Positions 49,717-57,140 of a stretch of DNA of 64,000 nucleotides are shown one piece after another. How positions within the stretch are numbered: position 1 is the stretch's first letter; the number at the start of each line of letters is the position of its first letter. The stretch spans positions 80,800-144,799 of the forward strand of contig JAIOIH010000014.1 in assembly GCA_019912395.1 (NCBI GenBank), read 5' to 3'. The position numbers were made by a program, and so were the translations under genes. The DNA is from Flavobacteriales bacterium (GTDB taxonomy: Bacteria > Bacteroidota > Bacteroidia > Flavobacteriales_F > PHOS-HE28). The notes beneath the pieces are model-generated. The model worked only from the letters and a program-made list of their open reading frames with translations, was not told the origin of the DNA and searched no databases.

Positions 49717-51705
49717 TCAAAGACCGGCGTCGGCGGCTTTGGTGTTCGCGCTAAGCGGTACGTTGCTGCCCGCCGGAGAGACGCGGATGTAGCCCTGCAT
49801 CTCCTGGTGGAGGGCCGAGCAGAAGTCCGTGCAGTAGAAGGGCTTCACACCTACGCTGGTGGGGGTCCACTTCAGGGTCTGCGTTTCGCCGGGCATGATC
49901 AGCAGTTCGGCCGTTTGGGCACCTTTTATCGCGAAGCCATGCGGTACGTCCCAGTCCTGCTCCAGGTTGGTCACATGGAAGTACACGTCGTCGCCGACCT
50001 TCACGCCTTCGATGTTGTCGGGGGCGAAGTGCGAGCGGATGCAGGTCATGTACACGTGGACGTTCTTGCCATCGCGCACCACCCGGGCCTCTTTCTCGCC
50101 CATGGTCACATAGGGGTGCTTGTTGTCCTCGATCTTGAAGAACTTCACCGACTTATCCTTGATCAGGTCGGCCGGCAGGCTCTGAGCGTAGTGTGGTTCA
50201 CCGATGGACGGGTAGTCCGACAGCAATTCCATCTTGGGTCCATCGATGCTGAAAAGCTGTGCGGATTGTGCAAGCTCGGGGCCGGTGGGCAGGTAGCGGT
50301 CCTTGGTGATCTTGTTGTAGGCGATCACATACTTGCCCCATGGCTTGCGGCTATCCCCACCGGGGATGCTCAAGTGGCCAATGGAGTAGTAGGTGGGCAC
50401 GCGGTCCACCACTTCCAGGGTCTTCACGTTCCACTTCACGATCTCGCTGCTCACGAACATCGAACTGTACGCGAAGCCGTTGTTGTCAAACTCCGTGTGC
50501 AAGGGTCCCAGTCCGGGACGCTTCACCTCGCCATGCAATACGCTCTCGTAATTCAGTACGGGGATGCCGTCGAACTCGCCTTCGTAGTCCTTGCCATCGA
50601 TCGCCTTGATCATCTTCTCGAAGGAGAACACGGGAATCAGCGCGGCCAGTTTGCCGCTGCCCACGATGAACTCGCCGGTGGGATCCACGTCGCAACCGTG
50701 CGGGCTCTTCGGGCAGGGCATGAAGTAGAGCAGGTCGGTGAGTTCCTTGGGGTCCAACTGCAGCACTTGCTCCACCACTTCGCTGGTGGCCATGTGGGTC
50801 TCATCGCTGTAGTGGTTCATGTAGTGCCTGCCCGGCACCATCTTGCCCTTGCCTTCCTTGACGTATTGCTCGGCCTTCTTCCAGTTCACGGCCATGATGA
50901 AGTCCTTGTCGTTCTGGCTGGCGTTCACCTCCAGCAGTTCATGCGCCTGTTCGGTGTTGTAGGTGCTGAAGAAGAACCATCCATCGCTTGGCCCCTTGCC
51001 GGCATGGCTCAGGTCGAAGTGGATGCCCGGGGTGAGGATCTGGAAGGCGATGGACATCTTTCCGGTTTCCTTGTCCGGATGGACGAAGGACACCGTGCCC
51101 TTGAAATTCTTCTTGTAGGTATCGATCGGTACGTCGCGCTCCGCATCGGTGCCCAAGGGGAGGCTGAAGCGTGTTCCGGCCACTACATACTCGCTGTTCG
51201 GGGTAATGAACGGTGAGCTGTGGTTGCCCGCACTGTTGGGGATCTCGATGATGGTCTTCGTGCGGAAGGTCGTGAGATCGATCAAGGCGATGCGCGGGGT
51301 ATTGTTGCCGTTGATGAACATCCAGCGGCCATCGGGCACGCCATCGGTCATGGAAGGCTCCACGTGGTGGGAGTCGTCCCAGGGAATGAACCCGTGGGTG
51401 GACATCAGCATGGGCTTGGTCTCTTCGCTGTAGCCCCAGCCGCTCTCGGGGTTCACCGAGAACACGGGGATGTTCCGCAGCATCCGGCCGGAGGGAATGC
51501 CGTACACGGACATCTGCCCATTGAAGCCACCGCTTACGAAGTTGTAGAACTCATCGTACTGTCCGGGCGGCACGAAGACCTTCGAGGCTGCGTTGCCGGT
51601 GACGGCACTTTTGGTATTGGCCGGCTTGCAGCCTTGGGCCAGTGGAACGGCGATACCGGCGGCGAGGAGCAGCGGGAACGCGGTGGTTAGCGGGGTCCTT
51701 CTCAT
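49717..51705 (-). CDS. nosZ: Nitrous oxide reductase NosZ, clade II type
   Basis: 662 residues. The signal is Sec-like or lipoprotein-like (LLLAAGIAVPLAQGCKPANT), without the twin-arginine motif of clade I enzymes. The beta-propeller CuZ histidines include STHGFIPWDDSHHVEPSMTD, KSPHGCDVDPTGEF and GLGPLHTEFD. The CuA domain ends with KPFYCTDFCSALHQEMQGYI. It reduces N2O to N2 in the periplasm. It follows a cytochrome c lipoprotein gene, its likely electron donor, in an operon with a Crp/Fnr-type site. Confidence 0.96.
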   Translation of the reverse strand: MRRTPLTTAFPLLLAAGIAVPLAQGCKPANTKSAVTGNAASKVFVPPGQYDEFYNFVSGGFNGQMSVYGIPSGRMLRNIPVFSVNPESGWGYSEETKPMLMSTHGFIPWDDSHHVEPSMTDGVPDGRWMFINGNNTPRIALIDLTTFRTKTIIEIPNSAGNHSSPFITPNSEYVVAGTRFSLPLGTDAERDVPIDTYKKNFKGTVSFVHPDKETGKMSIAFQILTPGIHFDLSHAGKGPSDGWFFFSTYNTEQAHELLEVNASQNDKDFIMAVNWKKAEQYVKEGKGKMVPGRHYMNHYSDETHMATSEVVEQVLQLDPKELTDLLYFMPCPKSPHGCDVDPTGEFIVGSGKLAALIPVFSFEKMIKAIDGKDYEGEFDGIPVLNYESVLHGEVKRPGLGPLHTEFDNNGFAYSSMFVSSEIVKWNVKTLEVVDRVPTYYSIGHLSIPGGDSRKPWGKYVIAYNKITKDRYLPTGPELAQSAQLFSIDGPKMELLSDYPSIGEPHYAQSLPADLIKDKSVKFFKIEDNKHPYVTMGEKEARVVRDGKNVHVYMTCIRSHFAPDNIEGVKVGDDVYFHVTNLEQDWDVPHGFAIKGAQTAELLIMPGETQTLKWTPTSVGVKPFYCTDFCSALHQEMQGYIRVSPAGSNVPLSANTKAADAGL

Positions 51706-51761
51706 TTAGAATGGTTGGTTGTTCAGTCGTTCGTGGCTTTTGTTGGGCTGGGGGAATGGCT

Positions 51762-52235
51762 TCAAAGGGAGCGGATGAATTCCAGCACGTTGCGTGCGTC
51801 ATCCACGGACAGGTTCTGGTTGGGCATCCGGACCAAGCACTCCTCCAACATGGCTTGTGCTTCAGGGTCGGTCTCCAACATGGCATCGGTATGAACGATC
51901 ATGTTCATGATCCATTCCGGCTTGCGCTGATCGAGCAAGTTCTTCCAGCCCGGGCCTACCACACGGTTGGTGCCAGTGCTGTGGCAGGCTTGGCATTTCA
52001 CGTCGTAGAGCTCCTTGCCCTTGGCCACCATGCCCGGGTCGATCTCGCCCAACTTCACCTGGTCGGCGGTGATCAGATCGGTGGGCGGTGCGGCCGGTGC
52101 TCCCCCCGGAGCCGGTGTTGAAGCGCCTTCGGTGGAAGTGTCACCACCCCCACAAGCCATGGCAAGGGCGAGTATTGTGACCAGACCGAAGCCTTTAAGC
52201 ATGCTCAGAGGGTGGGTGCTGTTACGGGTTGACAT
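51762..52235 (-). CDS. Cytochrome c lipoprotein, first gene of the nos operon
   Basis: 157 residues from the ATG at 52235, with a lipoprotein signal (LALAMACGGGD) and an Ala/Pro linker. There is one heme site (DVKCQACHSTGTNRVVGPGW), followed by EWIMNMIVHTDAMLETDPEA and a possible axial Met in CLVRMPNQNLSV. It is a paralogue of the cytochrome at 53661-54140. It probably carries electrons to NosZ. The promoter with the Crp/Fnr-type site gives a leader of about 16 nt to this start, which is why later Mets were not chosen. Confidence 0.9.
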   Translation of the reverse strand: MSTRNSTHPLSMLKGFGLVTILALAMACGGGDTSTEGASTPAPGGAPAAPPTDLITADQVKLGEIDPGMVAKGKELYDVKCQACHSTGTNRVVGPGWKNLLDQRKPEWIMNMIVHTDAMLETDPEAQAMLEECLVRMPNQNLSVDDARNVLEFIRSL

Positions 52236-52256
52236 GAATTGGAATGTTTTCGGGTT

Positions 52257-52298
52257 CAAAAGTCGTTTCCGCGGCGAAGATAGGTCTGATCCTTGTCA
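52257..52298 (-). promoter_or_regulatory. Crp/Fnr-type site and -7 element, nos operon promoter
   Basis: TGAT-CCTT-GTCA at 52287-52298 and, on the minus strand, GACTTTTG at 52264-52257 (one mismatch to TAnnTTTG). The centre-to-G distance is 35.5 nt. The divergent gene at 52361 has no matching -7 at this spacing. Confidence 0.7.
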
Positions 52299-52360
52299 GA
52301 ATTCGGAATGAGTTTGATCAGTGCGGTCCATCCCCGGTTTATTCGGACCTTCGGCCCCCC

Positions 52361-53590
52361 ATGCGTAGATGGTTCAACATTGCCCTCCTCAATTTCGGCG
52401 TGGCTGCCGTGATCGGTTGCGTACTTCGCGCCTATTACATCTGGGAAATTCCCTTCTTCCGCTTCAAGGCCCTGTTGAACGCCCACTCCCACGTGGCCAT
52501 GCTGGGCTGGGCCTTCATCGCCATGGTCGTCTTCATGCTGCAGGACGAGACCGAGCGTGGTCCCTCACGCCTCAGCCGCATCCTGCTCGCCATTGCCCAA
52601 GTGGCGGTAGTGGGCATGCTGCTGGGCTTCCCCGTGCAGAGCTATGGCACCTTCACCATTACCGTTTCGGTGCTGCACATGCTGGCTGGTTATGTGCTCG
52701 GGGTAATGGTATGGAAGGCTACCCGCACCTGGAGGGCCAATGGAAGCCGCCTGCTGGTGCGCACATCCGTGGTGCTGATGTACATCTCCACCCTCGGCGT
52801 GTGGGCCATGGGCCCGATCATCTCCAGCGGTGGTTTCGGCACGGAACTCTACTATTGGTCCATCCAATTCTACCTGCACTTCCAGCTCAACGGCTGGTTC
52901 TGGTTCGGTGCGCTGGCGCTGTGGAGCCGCTGGGCGGAGACGCACGGAGCACGCTATGTGCTGGACCGCTTCACCATCCGCCTCTGGCTCAGCTCGGTGC
53001 TGCTCACTTTCGCGCTCGCCATCGCATGGAGTGAACACCACTGGTCCGTGTACCTGGTGAACTCCGTGGGCGTGGTGCTGCAGCTCTGGGCGGGCTGGCG
53101 CACGGCAAAGGCCATCCTCAAGGCCCAGCGGATGCTCCACGACAAGGCCCCGCTGTGGGCGTGGCGCTGCGTCACCTATTCGCTTGTCGGCATGGGCCTC
53201 AAAGTACTGATGCAGGCCGCCGTGGCCATTCCCGAGGTGGCCATCATGGCCTTTACCGTGCGCAACTATGTGATCGGTTTCATCCACCTCAATACCCTTG
53301 GTGCCATCAGCATGATGCTCTTCGCCATGGCCCTCGTCCGCGGCTGGTTCGTCAGTACCTCGGCGGTAGCACGGGTGGGCCTATCGGTCTTCACCACGGG
53401 CTTTCTGCTCAGTGAAGGCATACTTTTCCTGCAAGGCATCCTCTTCTGGTTCGGCTGGGGCATGATGCCCGGCTACTACGGCATCATCCTCGGGGTGTCG
53501 CTGCTGATGCCCATAGGCATCTTCATTCTGCTCGGGCACGCGTGGAAGAAGCGCTCCAAGCCACAACCCGTGGCGTTGCAAGGGAGCTGA
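52361..53590 (+). CDS. Orphan heme-copper-oxidase-like 12-helix membrane protein
   Basis: 409 residues from the ATG at 52361, about 12 helices. Histidines fall where heme-copper oxidases need them: H42/H44 in helix 2 (LLNAHSHVAMLGW), H173 in a helix-6-like segment (FYLHFQLNGWFWFGALAL, compare NorB HLWVEGVWELIMG), H226/H227 (WSEHHWSVYLV) and H309 (GFIHLNTLGAISMM). The second helix-10 His is Asn311, so a canonical low-spin heme pair is not complete. No cytochrome subunit is fused or adjacent on this strand; the nearby cytochromes are encoded on the other strand. It could be a minimal oxidase/NO reductase or an NO-handling protein analogous to NnrS, though it lacks the NnrS signature. Confidence 0.65.
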   Translation: MRRWFNIALLNFGVAAVIGCVLRAYYIWEIPFFRFKALLNAHSHVAMLGWAFIAMVVFMLQDETERGPSRLSRILLAIAQVAVVGMLLGFPVQSYGTFTITVSVLHMLAGYVLGVMVWKATRTWRANGSRLLVRTSVVLMYISTLGVWAMGPIISSGGFGTELYYWSIQFYLHFQLNGWFWFGALALWSRWAETHGARYVLDRFTIRLWLSSVLLTFALAIAWSEHHWSVYLVNSVGVVLQLWAGWRTAKAILKAQRMLHDKAPLWAWRCVTYSLVGMGLKVLMQAAVAIPEVAIMAFTVRNYVIGFIHLNTLGAISMMLFAMALVRGWFVSTSAVARVGLSVFTTGFLLSEGILFLQGILFWFGWGMMPGYYGIILGVSLLMPIGIFILLGHAWKKRSKPQPVALQGS

Positions 53591-53604
53591 TCACAGGACC
53601 GGAA

Positions 53605-53638
53605 AAAAAGGCCGACCCGTTGCCGGGCCGGCCTTTTT
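53605..53638. terminator. Bidirectional terminator between convergent genes
   Basis: AAAAAGGCCGACCCG pairs with CGGGCCGGCCTTTTT (one mismatch in 15) around a 4-nt loop, with A and T tracts on both sides. It separates the plus-strand membrane protein (ends 53590) from the minus-strand cytochrome (ends 53661). Confidence 0.88.
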
Positions 53639-53660
53639 CAATGGTCCAAGGACCGGCGGA

Positions 53661-54140
53661 TCAGAGTGAACGGATCAACTCCAACATGGCGCGGGCCTGT
53701 TCCCTCGTGAGTTCCTGGTCAGGCATCACCGTCTTGGTTTCCTCCACCAAGGCCTGGGCCTCCGGATCGTTCTCCACCATCCACTGGGTATGGAGCATCA
53801 TGTTCATGATCCACTCCGGCTTGCGCTCATTGATCACGCCTTTCCAGCCGGGTCCCACCACCTTTTCCTCGGTCAAGCCGTGGCATACGTGGCATTTGGC
53901 ATCGAAGATCTTCTTGGCCTCGGTCACCATCCCTTCGTCAATGGGACCCAAGGTGAGATCAGAGGCCGTGATGAAGCCGGCCGGGTACGAGGGTGAGGAA
54001 GCTTCACTGGTAACGGGGGCATCGGCCTTTGGGGCCTCCGCAGGCGGAGCTTCCTTGGGTGCATCGCCACCGCAGGCTGCGACGAGCAGGGCAACGCCCA
54101 GCGGCATCAGGGATCGACGGAAGGTACGGGATGTGAACAT
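53661..54140 (-). CDS. Cytochrome c lipoprotein downstream of nirK
   Basis: 159 residues from the ATG at 54140, with a lipoprotein signal (VALLVAACGGD) and a long Pro/Ala/Glu linker. One heme site is DAKCHVCHGLTEEKVVGPGW, then EWIMNMMLHTQWMVENDPEA. It is closely similar in layout to the nos-operon cytochrome (51762-52235), so the two arose by duplication. It lies 147 nt after nirK on the same strand and is the likely donor to NirK. Confidence 0.88.
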   Translation of the reverse strand: MFTSRTFRRSLMPLGVALLVAACGGDAPKEAPPAEAPKADAPVTSEASSPSYPAGFITASDLTLGPIDEGMVTEAKKIFDAKCHVCHGLTEEKVVGPGWKGVINERKPEWIMNMMLHTQWMVENDPEAQALVEETKTVMPDQELTREQARAMLELIRSL

Positions 54141-54287
54141 GGCTAATGATTGATTTTTTGGTTCGGGAAGATTCCCAAGGGGCGAAGTTCTCAGTATTTG
54201 ATCGCCCCGCCAAAGAAACAGATGAGCGGGGAAACTGTTCCCGGCCATTCAGGGAAGCCCGGGGCGACCATCCTCTCGTGGACGTCC

Positions 54288-55382
54288 TCACTCGGACGCA
54301 TGGGGTTTCTCCACTTCCATCATCAGGTCGTTGTTCCAATTGCCGCCCACCTTTACATGGCCTACTGCATTGAACACCAGCGCCTTGATCAGCTCATGGT
54401 CCACGAAGGCATAGGTGCCCGGTTGGCGGAACTTGTACAGTGCGGCCACGGCAGCCCCGCCAGGGACATCCCAGGTTTCATAGTTCGTGGCAGGCCGGTC
54501 ATTGAACGACCCCCCGTTCCACACCAGGTCGGCATGGCCTCCAATGATGTGAAAACGTGCATCCAAATTGCAGGATGCCGTGACAAAAAGCACCTTCTCG
54601 CCCACTTCGGCCAGCATGGCGTTCTCGTTCAGGAGCGCTCCTGCCTTGCCGTTGAGCATGATGTGGCTGGGCGTTAGGGTCTTCATCGCCTGGATCATTT
54701 CGGCAAAACCTTCCGCCGGGGTGTTGTAGTCCTTGTATTTCCCTTGATCGTCCTTGGGGATATAGTAATCCTGTTCCACCACGTAGTAGGCACGATCGTA
54801 CGTGACCCGCTTCCCGTTCTCATCGGTCAACCCATTCCGCGGCAGCACCATGATGGCACCGTTCATTCCCGAGGCCACATGTACGGGAACCATGGCACCT
54901 CCGGGGGCACAGTGGTACACGAACACCCCCGGCTTGGTGACGCGGAAGCGGATGGTGGCCTCCTGCCCCGGTGCCACCTCGGTCAGGTCACCCCCTCCCA
55001 TGGCACCCGTGGCGGCGTGAAAGTCCACATTGTGCATCATGCTGTTGGTCTTTGGGTTCACCACCTTCACCTGCACATAGTCACCCTCGTGCGCCACAAT
55101 GATCGGTGCCGGCACCGAACCGTTGAAGGTAAGTGCCCAGAACGTGGTGATGGGGTCGATCTTTATCTTCTTTTCCTCCACGGTCAGCGTTACCTCCACC
55201 ACCACCGGACCGCCCTTCGCCACCTGATCGTGCTCCGGCAGGGCCGGTGCAGGTACCAGCATCTGCTCCACATGCGGCAGCTTATCGGGGTTCAGTGGCT
55301 TCGGGTCCTCGAAAACGGACTTGTTCGTGCAGGACCAGAAGCACGGGATGACGATCAGGAAAACGAGCTTGGGTATCTTCAT
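54288..55382 (-). CDS. nirK: Copper nitrite reductase NirK, probable lipoprotein
   Basis: 364 residues from the ATG at 55382, with a lipoprotein-like signal (LVFLIVIPCFWSCTNK). Type 1 and type 2 copper ligands and catalytic residues are all visible: MHNVDFHAATG (His, Asp, His), FVYHCAPGGAMVPVHVASGM (His, Cys, His, Met), FHIIGGHAD (catalytic His) and YAFVDHELI (type 2 His). The CAPGGAMVP loop is one residue longer than in Alcaligenes faecalis NirK, as in other NirK lineages. It reduces nitrite to NO in the periplasm. No TGAY-N4-RTCA site was found upstream; a GACCTTTG -7-like element is at 55412-55405. Confidence 0.95.
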   Translation of the reverse strand: MKIPKLVFLIVIPCFWSCTNKSVFEDPKPLNPDKLPHVEQMLVPAPALPEHDQVAKGGPVVVEVTLTVEEKKIKIDPITTFWALTFNGSVPAPIIVAHEGDYVQVKVVNPKTNSMMHNVDFHAATGAMGGGDLTEVAPGQEATIRFRVTKPGVFVYHCAPGGAMVPVHVASGMNGAIMVLPRNGLTDENGKRVTYDRAYYVVEQDYYIPKDDQGKYKDYNTPAEGFAEMIQAMKTLTPSHIMLNGKAGALLNENAMLAEVGEKVLFVTASCNLDARFHIIGGHADLVWNGGSFNDRPATNYETWDVPGGAAVAALYKFRQPGTYAFVDHELIKALVFNAVGHVKVGGNWNNDLMMEVEKPHASE

Positions 55383-55579
55383 GGTCTTTTGGAACTTGGG
55401 GGGACAAAGGTCCAAACCATCGATGCGGGACACAAATGGTTGCATGAACAGGGAGAAATGCATGGCCCCGGCGGACTGATCCGGCATGGCCAGCTCAATT
55501 GGCGGAACTCTCGACGTACCCTTGCTTGCCACAACAGCACGACGAACACAGTACATTCGCTGATCTTAACATCCCGAAC

Positions 55580-56941
55580 ATGAAACACACTATCCTCAAA
55601 TTGGCCTTGGTCACGCTGCTGGGTGCCATGGCCTTTTCCACTCAAGCTCAAAATGCGTACTTGGAGAATCTCTCCATGCCGAGGTACATTAAAGCGGGCA
55701 CCAACTACCCCATTCAGGTGAATGCCAAGAACCTCAGTTCAGTGCCACTGCCCAGCTTCTCCGTCCGCTGGCGATTGGACGGGGGAGCTTGGAACAATGG
55801 CACCACGCTGACGATCACGCCCCCCGGGCTCTCGAACGGAGGTTATTACATCGCGATAACACACCCTATACAGCTGAATACCACCCAAGGCGTGCATACC
55901 TTGGACGTGGAGATCCTGTCCACGAACGATTCCGACCCCGGCAACAACGTGCTGAGCATGAGCTTCACCGCACTGAACGCCTGGGCTGACAAGGTCGTCC
56001 TTATGGAGGGCCGCACGGAAACTTGGTGCCCGCAATGTCCGACCGCCAACACGGTCACCAATACATTGATGACCGACCCGGACTATGCCGTTGCGAAGTT
56101 CCACACGAGCGATGGCTTCGCCTTTACCGATGGAACCTCCTACTACAACACCTATTACAATCCAGGATTCACCCCGGCTGGCGTGGTGGACATGGGCGAG
56201 TATGGTGATTACGCGGTCAATTACGCGAGCAACCAATGGGGCGATGAAATGGAGGCTCGTGCTGCCGGTGTCGCTCCCGCCTCGATTTCCATGAACTCCA
56301 CGCTGAACCATGCCACACGGACGCTCACGGTGTCCGTTACGGCCACCTTCACCTACGCGTTCACGGGTCCGTTCAAATTGAACGTCTACCTGCTGGAGGA
56401 TGCCGTGCCCGGGCCGCAAGCCAACGCTCCTTCCGGCTATTTGCACAACGGGGTGGTCCGCGCCCTGCTCGGAGGGGCCACCGGCACCGGCGGCTTGATC
56501 CCGAACACCCCCGTGGTGGGCACACCCTACATCAAGACGTACACCTACACCGTTCCGGCCACCTTCAAATTGGGCGACCTGAAGCTCATTGGCGTACTCG
56601 AGCATGCCATCTCCAACACCAACCGCTACTGCGTGAACGCTGCCAAAGGCGAGGCCAGCCCGGTCGGTATCGCTGAACTTGCCGACATGAGCGATCGGCT
56701 GGAGGTATACCCCAATCCCTTCCACGACGCGGTGAACATCACGCTGAAGGGGACCACGGGACCGGCCCGCGCCGAATTGATCGCGCCCGATGGACGCCTG
56801 CTGGTGCAGCGTGACCTGATGCTGGACCAAGCGGGCGCAGTTCGGTTGGAACTGGGGTCCGATCTTCCTTCCAGTGTGTACGTTCTTCGCATCGTAACCA
56901 ACGAGGGAGTCGCCCAACAACAGCTTCTGCATGTGAAGTAG
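55580..56941 (+). CDS. Omp28-like secreted protein with thioredoxin-type CxxC and sorting domain
   Basis: 453 residues from the ATG at 55580, with a signal peptide (LLGAMAFSTQAQ). N-terminal beta-sandwich repeats are followed by an Omp28/thioredoxin-fold part with MEGRTETWCPQCPTANTVTN. The last 80 residues (LEVYPNPFHDAVNITLKG, VYVLRIVTNEGVAQQQLLHV) are a type IX secretion sorting domain. It is likely displayed on or released from the cell surface. Confidence 0.85.
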   Translation: MKHTILKLALVTLLGAMAFSTQAQNAYLENLSMPRYIKAGTNYPIQVNAKNLSSVPLPSFSVRWRLDGGAWNNGTTLTITPPGLSNGGYYIAITHPIQLNTTQGVHTLDVEILSTNDSDPGNNVLSMSFTALNAWADKVVLMEGRTETWCPQCPTANTVTNTLMTDPDYAVAKFHTSDGFAFTDGTSYYNTYYNPGFTPAGVVDMGEYGDYAVNYASNQWGDEMEARAAGVAPASISMNSTLNHATRTLTVSVTATFTYAFTGPFKLNVYLLEDAVPGPQANAPSGYLHNGVVRALLGGATGTGGLIPNTPVVGTPYIKTYTYTVPATFKLGDLKLIGVLEHAISNTNRYCVNAAKGEASPVGIAELADMSDRLEVYPNPFHDAVNITLKGTTGPARAELIAPDGRLLVQRDLMLDQAGAVRLELGSDLPSSVYVLRIVTNEGVAQQQLLHVK

Positions 56942-56959
56942 ATCTTTTTGATGCAGTGT

Positions 56960-56987
56960 GAAAGGGGGTCCACCGTGGCCCCCTTTC
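56960..56987 (+). terminator. Terminator of the Omp28-like gene
   Basis: GAAAGGGGG pairs with CCCCCTTTC across a short inner GTCCACCGTGGC segment, followed by CTTTTGG. It lies about 20 nt after the stop codon. Confidence 0.8.
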
Positions 56988-57140
56988 CTTTGGCACCATT
57001 GCCCCCGGCTTGTTCCCCGACAAGCCCGCTCCCGTACAGCGCTCCAACAACCATCACGCCTGCTCCGGAAGGGCAGCTTTGGCCCGCATTGCCGCGCACT
57101 GCGCCGCAAGAAGTAAATTGCGCAACCCAAGACGTATTCC

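Noticed and set aside
49603-51216. A 537-codon plus-strand frame opposite nosZ
   Set aside because: It is the complement of an unmistakable NosZ gene; its His/Val/Gly-rich composition is what high-GC antisense frames give.
52299-52360. Activation of the divergent gene at 52361 by the nos site
   Set aside because: No TAnnTTTG-like element is at the matching spacing on the plus strand, so I assign the site to the nos operon only.
54229-54242. GGGAA-ACTG-TTCCC inverted repeat upstream of the second cytochrome
   Set aside because: Short, no -7 element at a sensible distance, and unlike the other sites in the window; left unassigned.
55383-55579. A Crp/Fnr-type site for nirK
   Set aside because: I looked on both strands of the nirK-Omp28 gap; -7-like elements exist, but no TGAY-N4-RTCA sequence.
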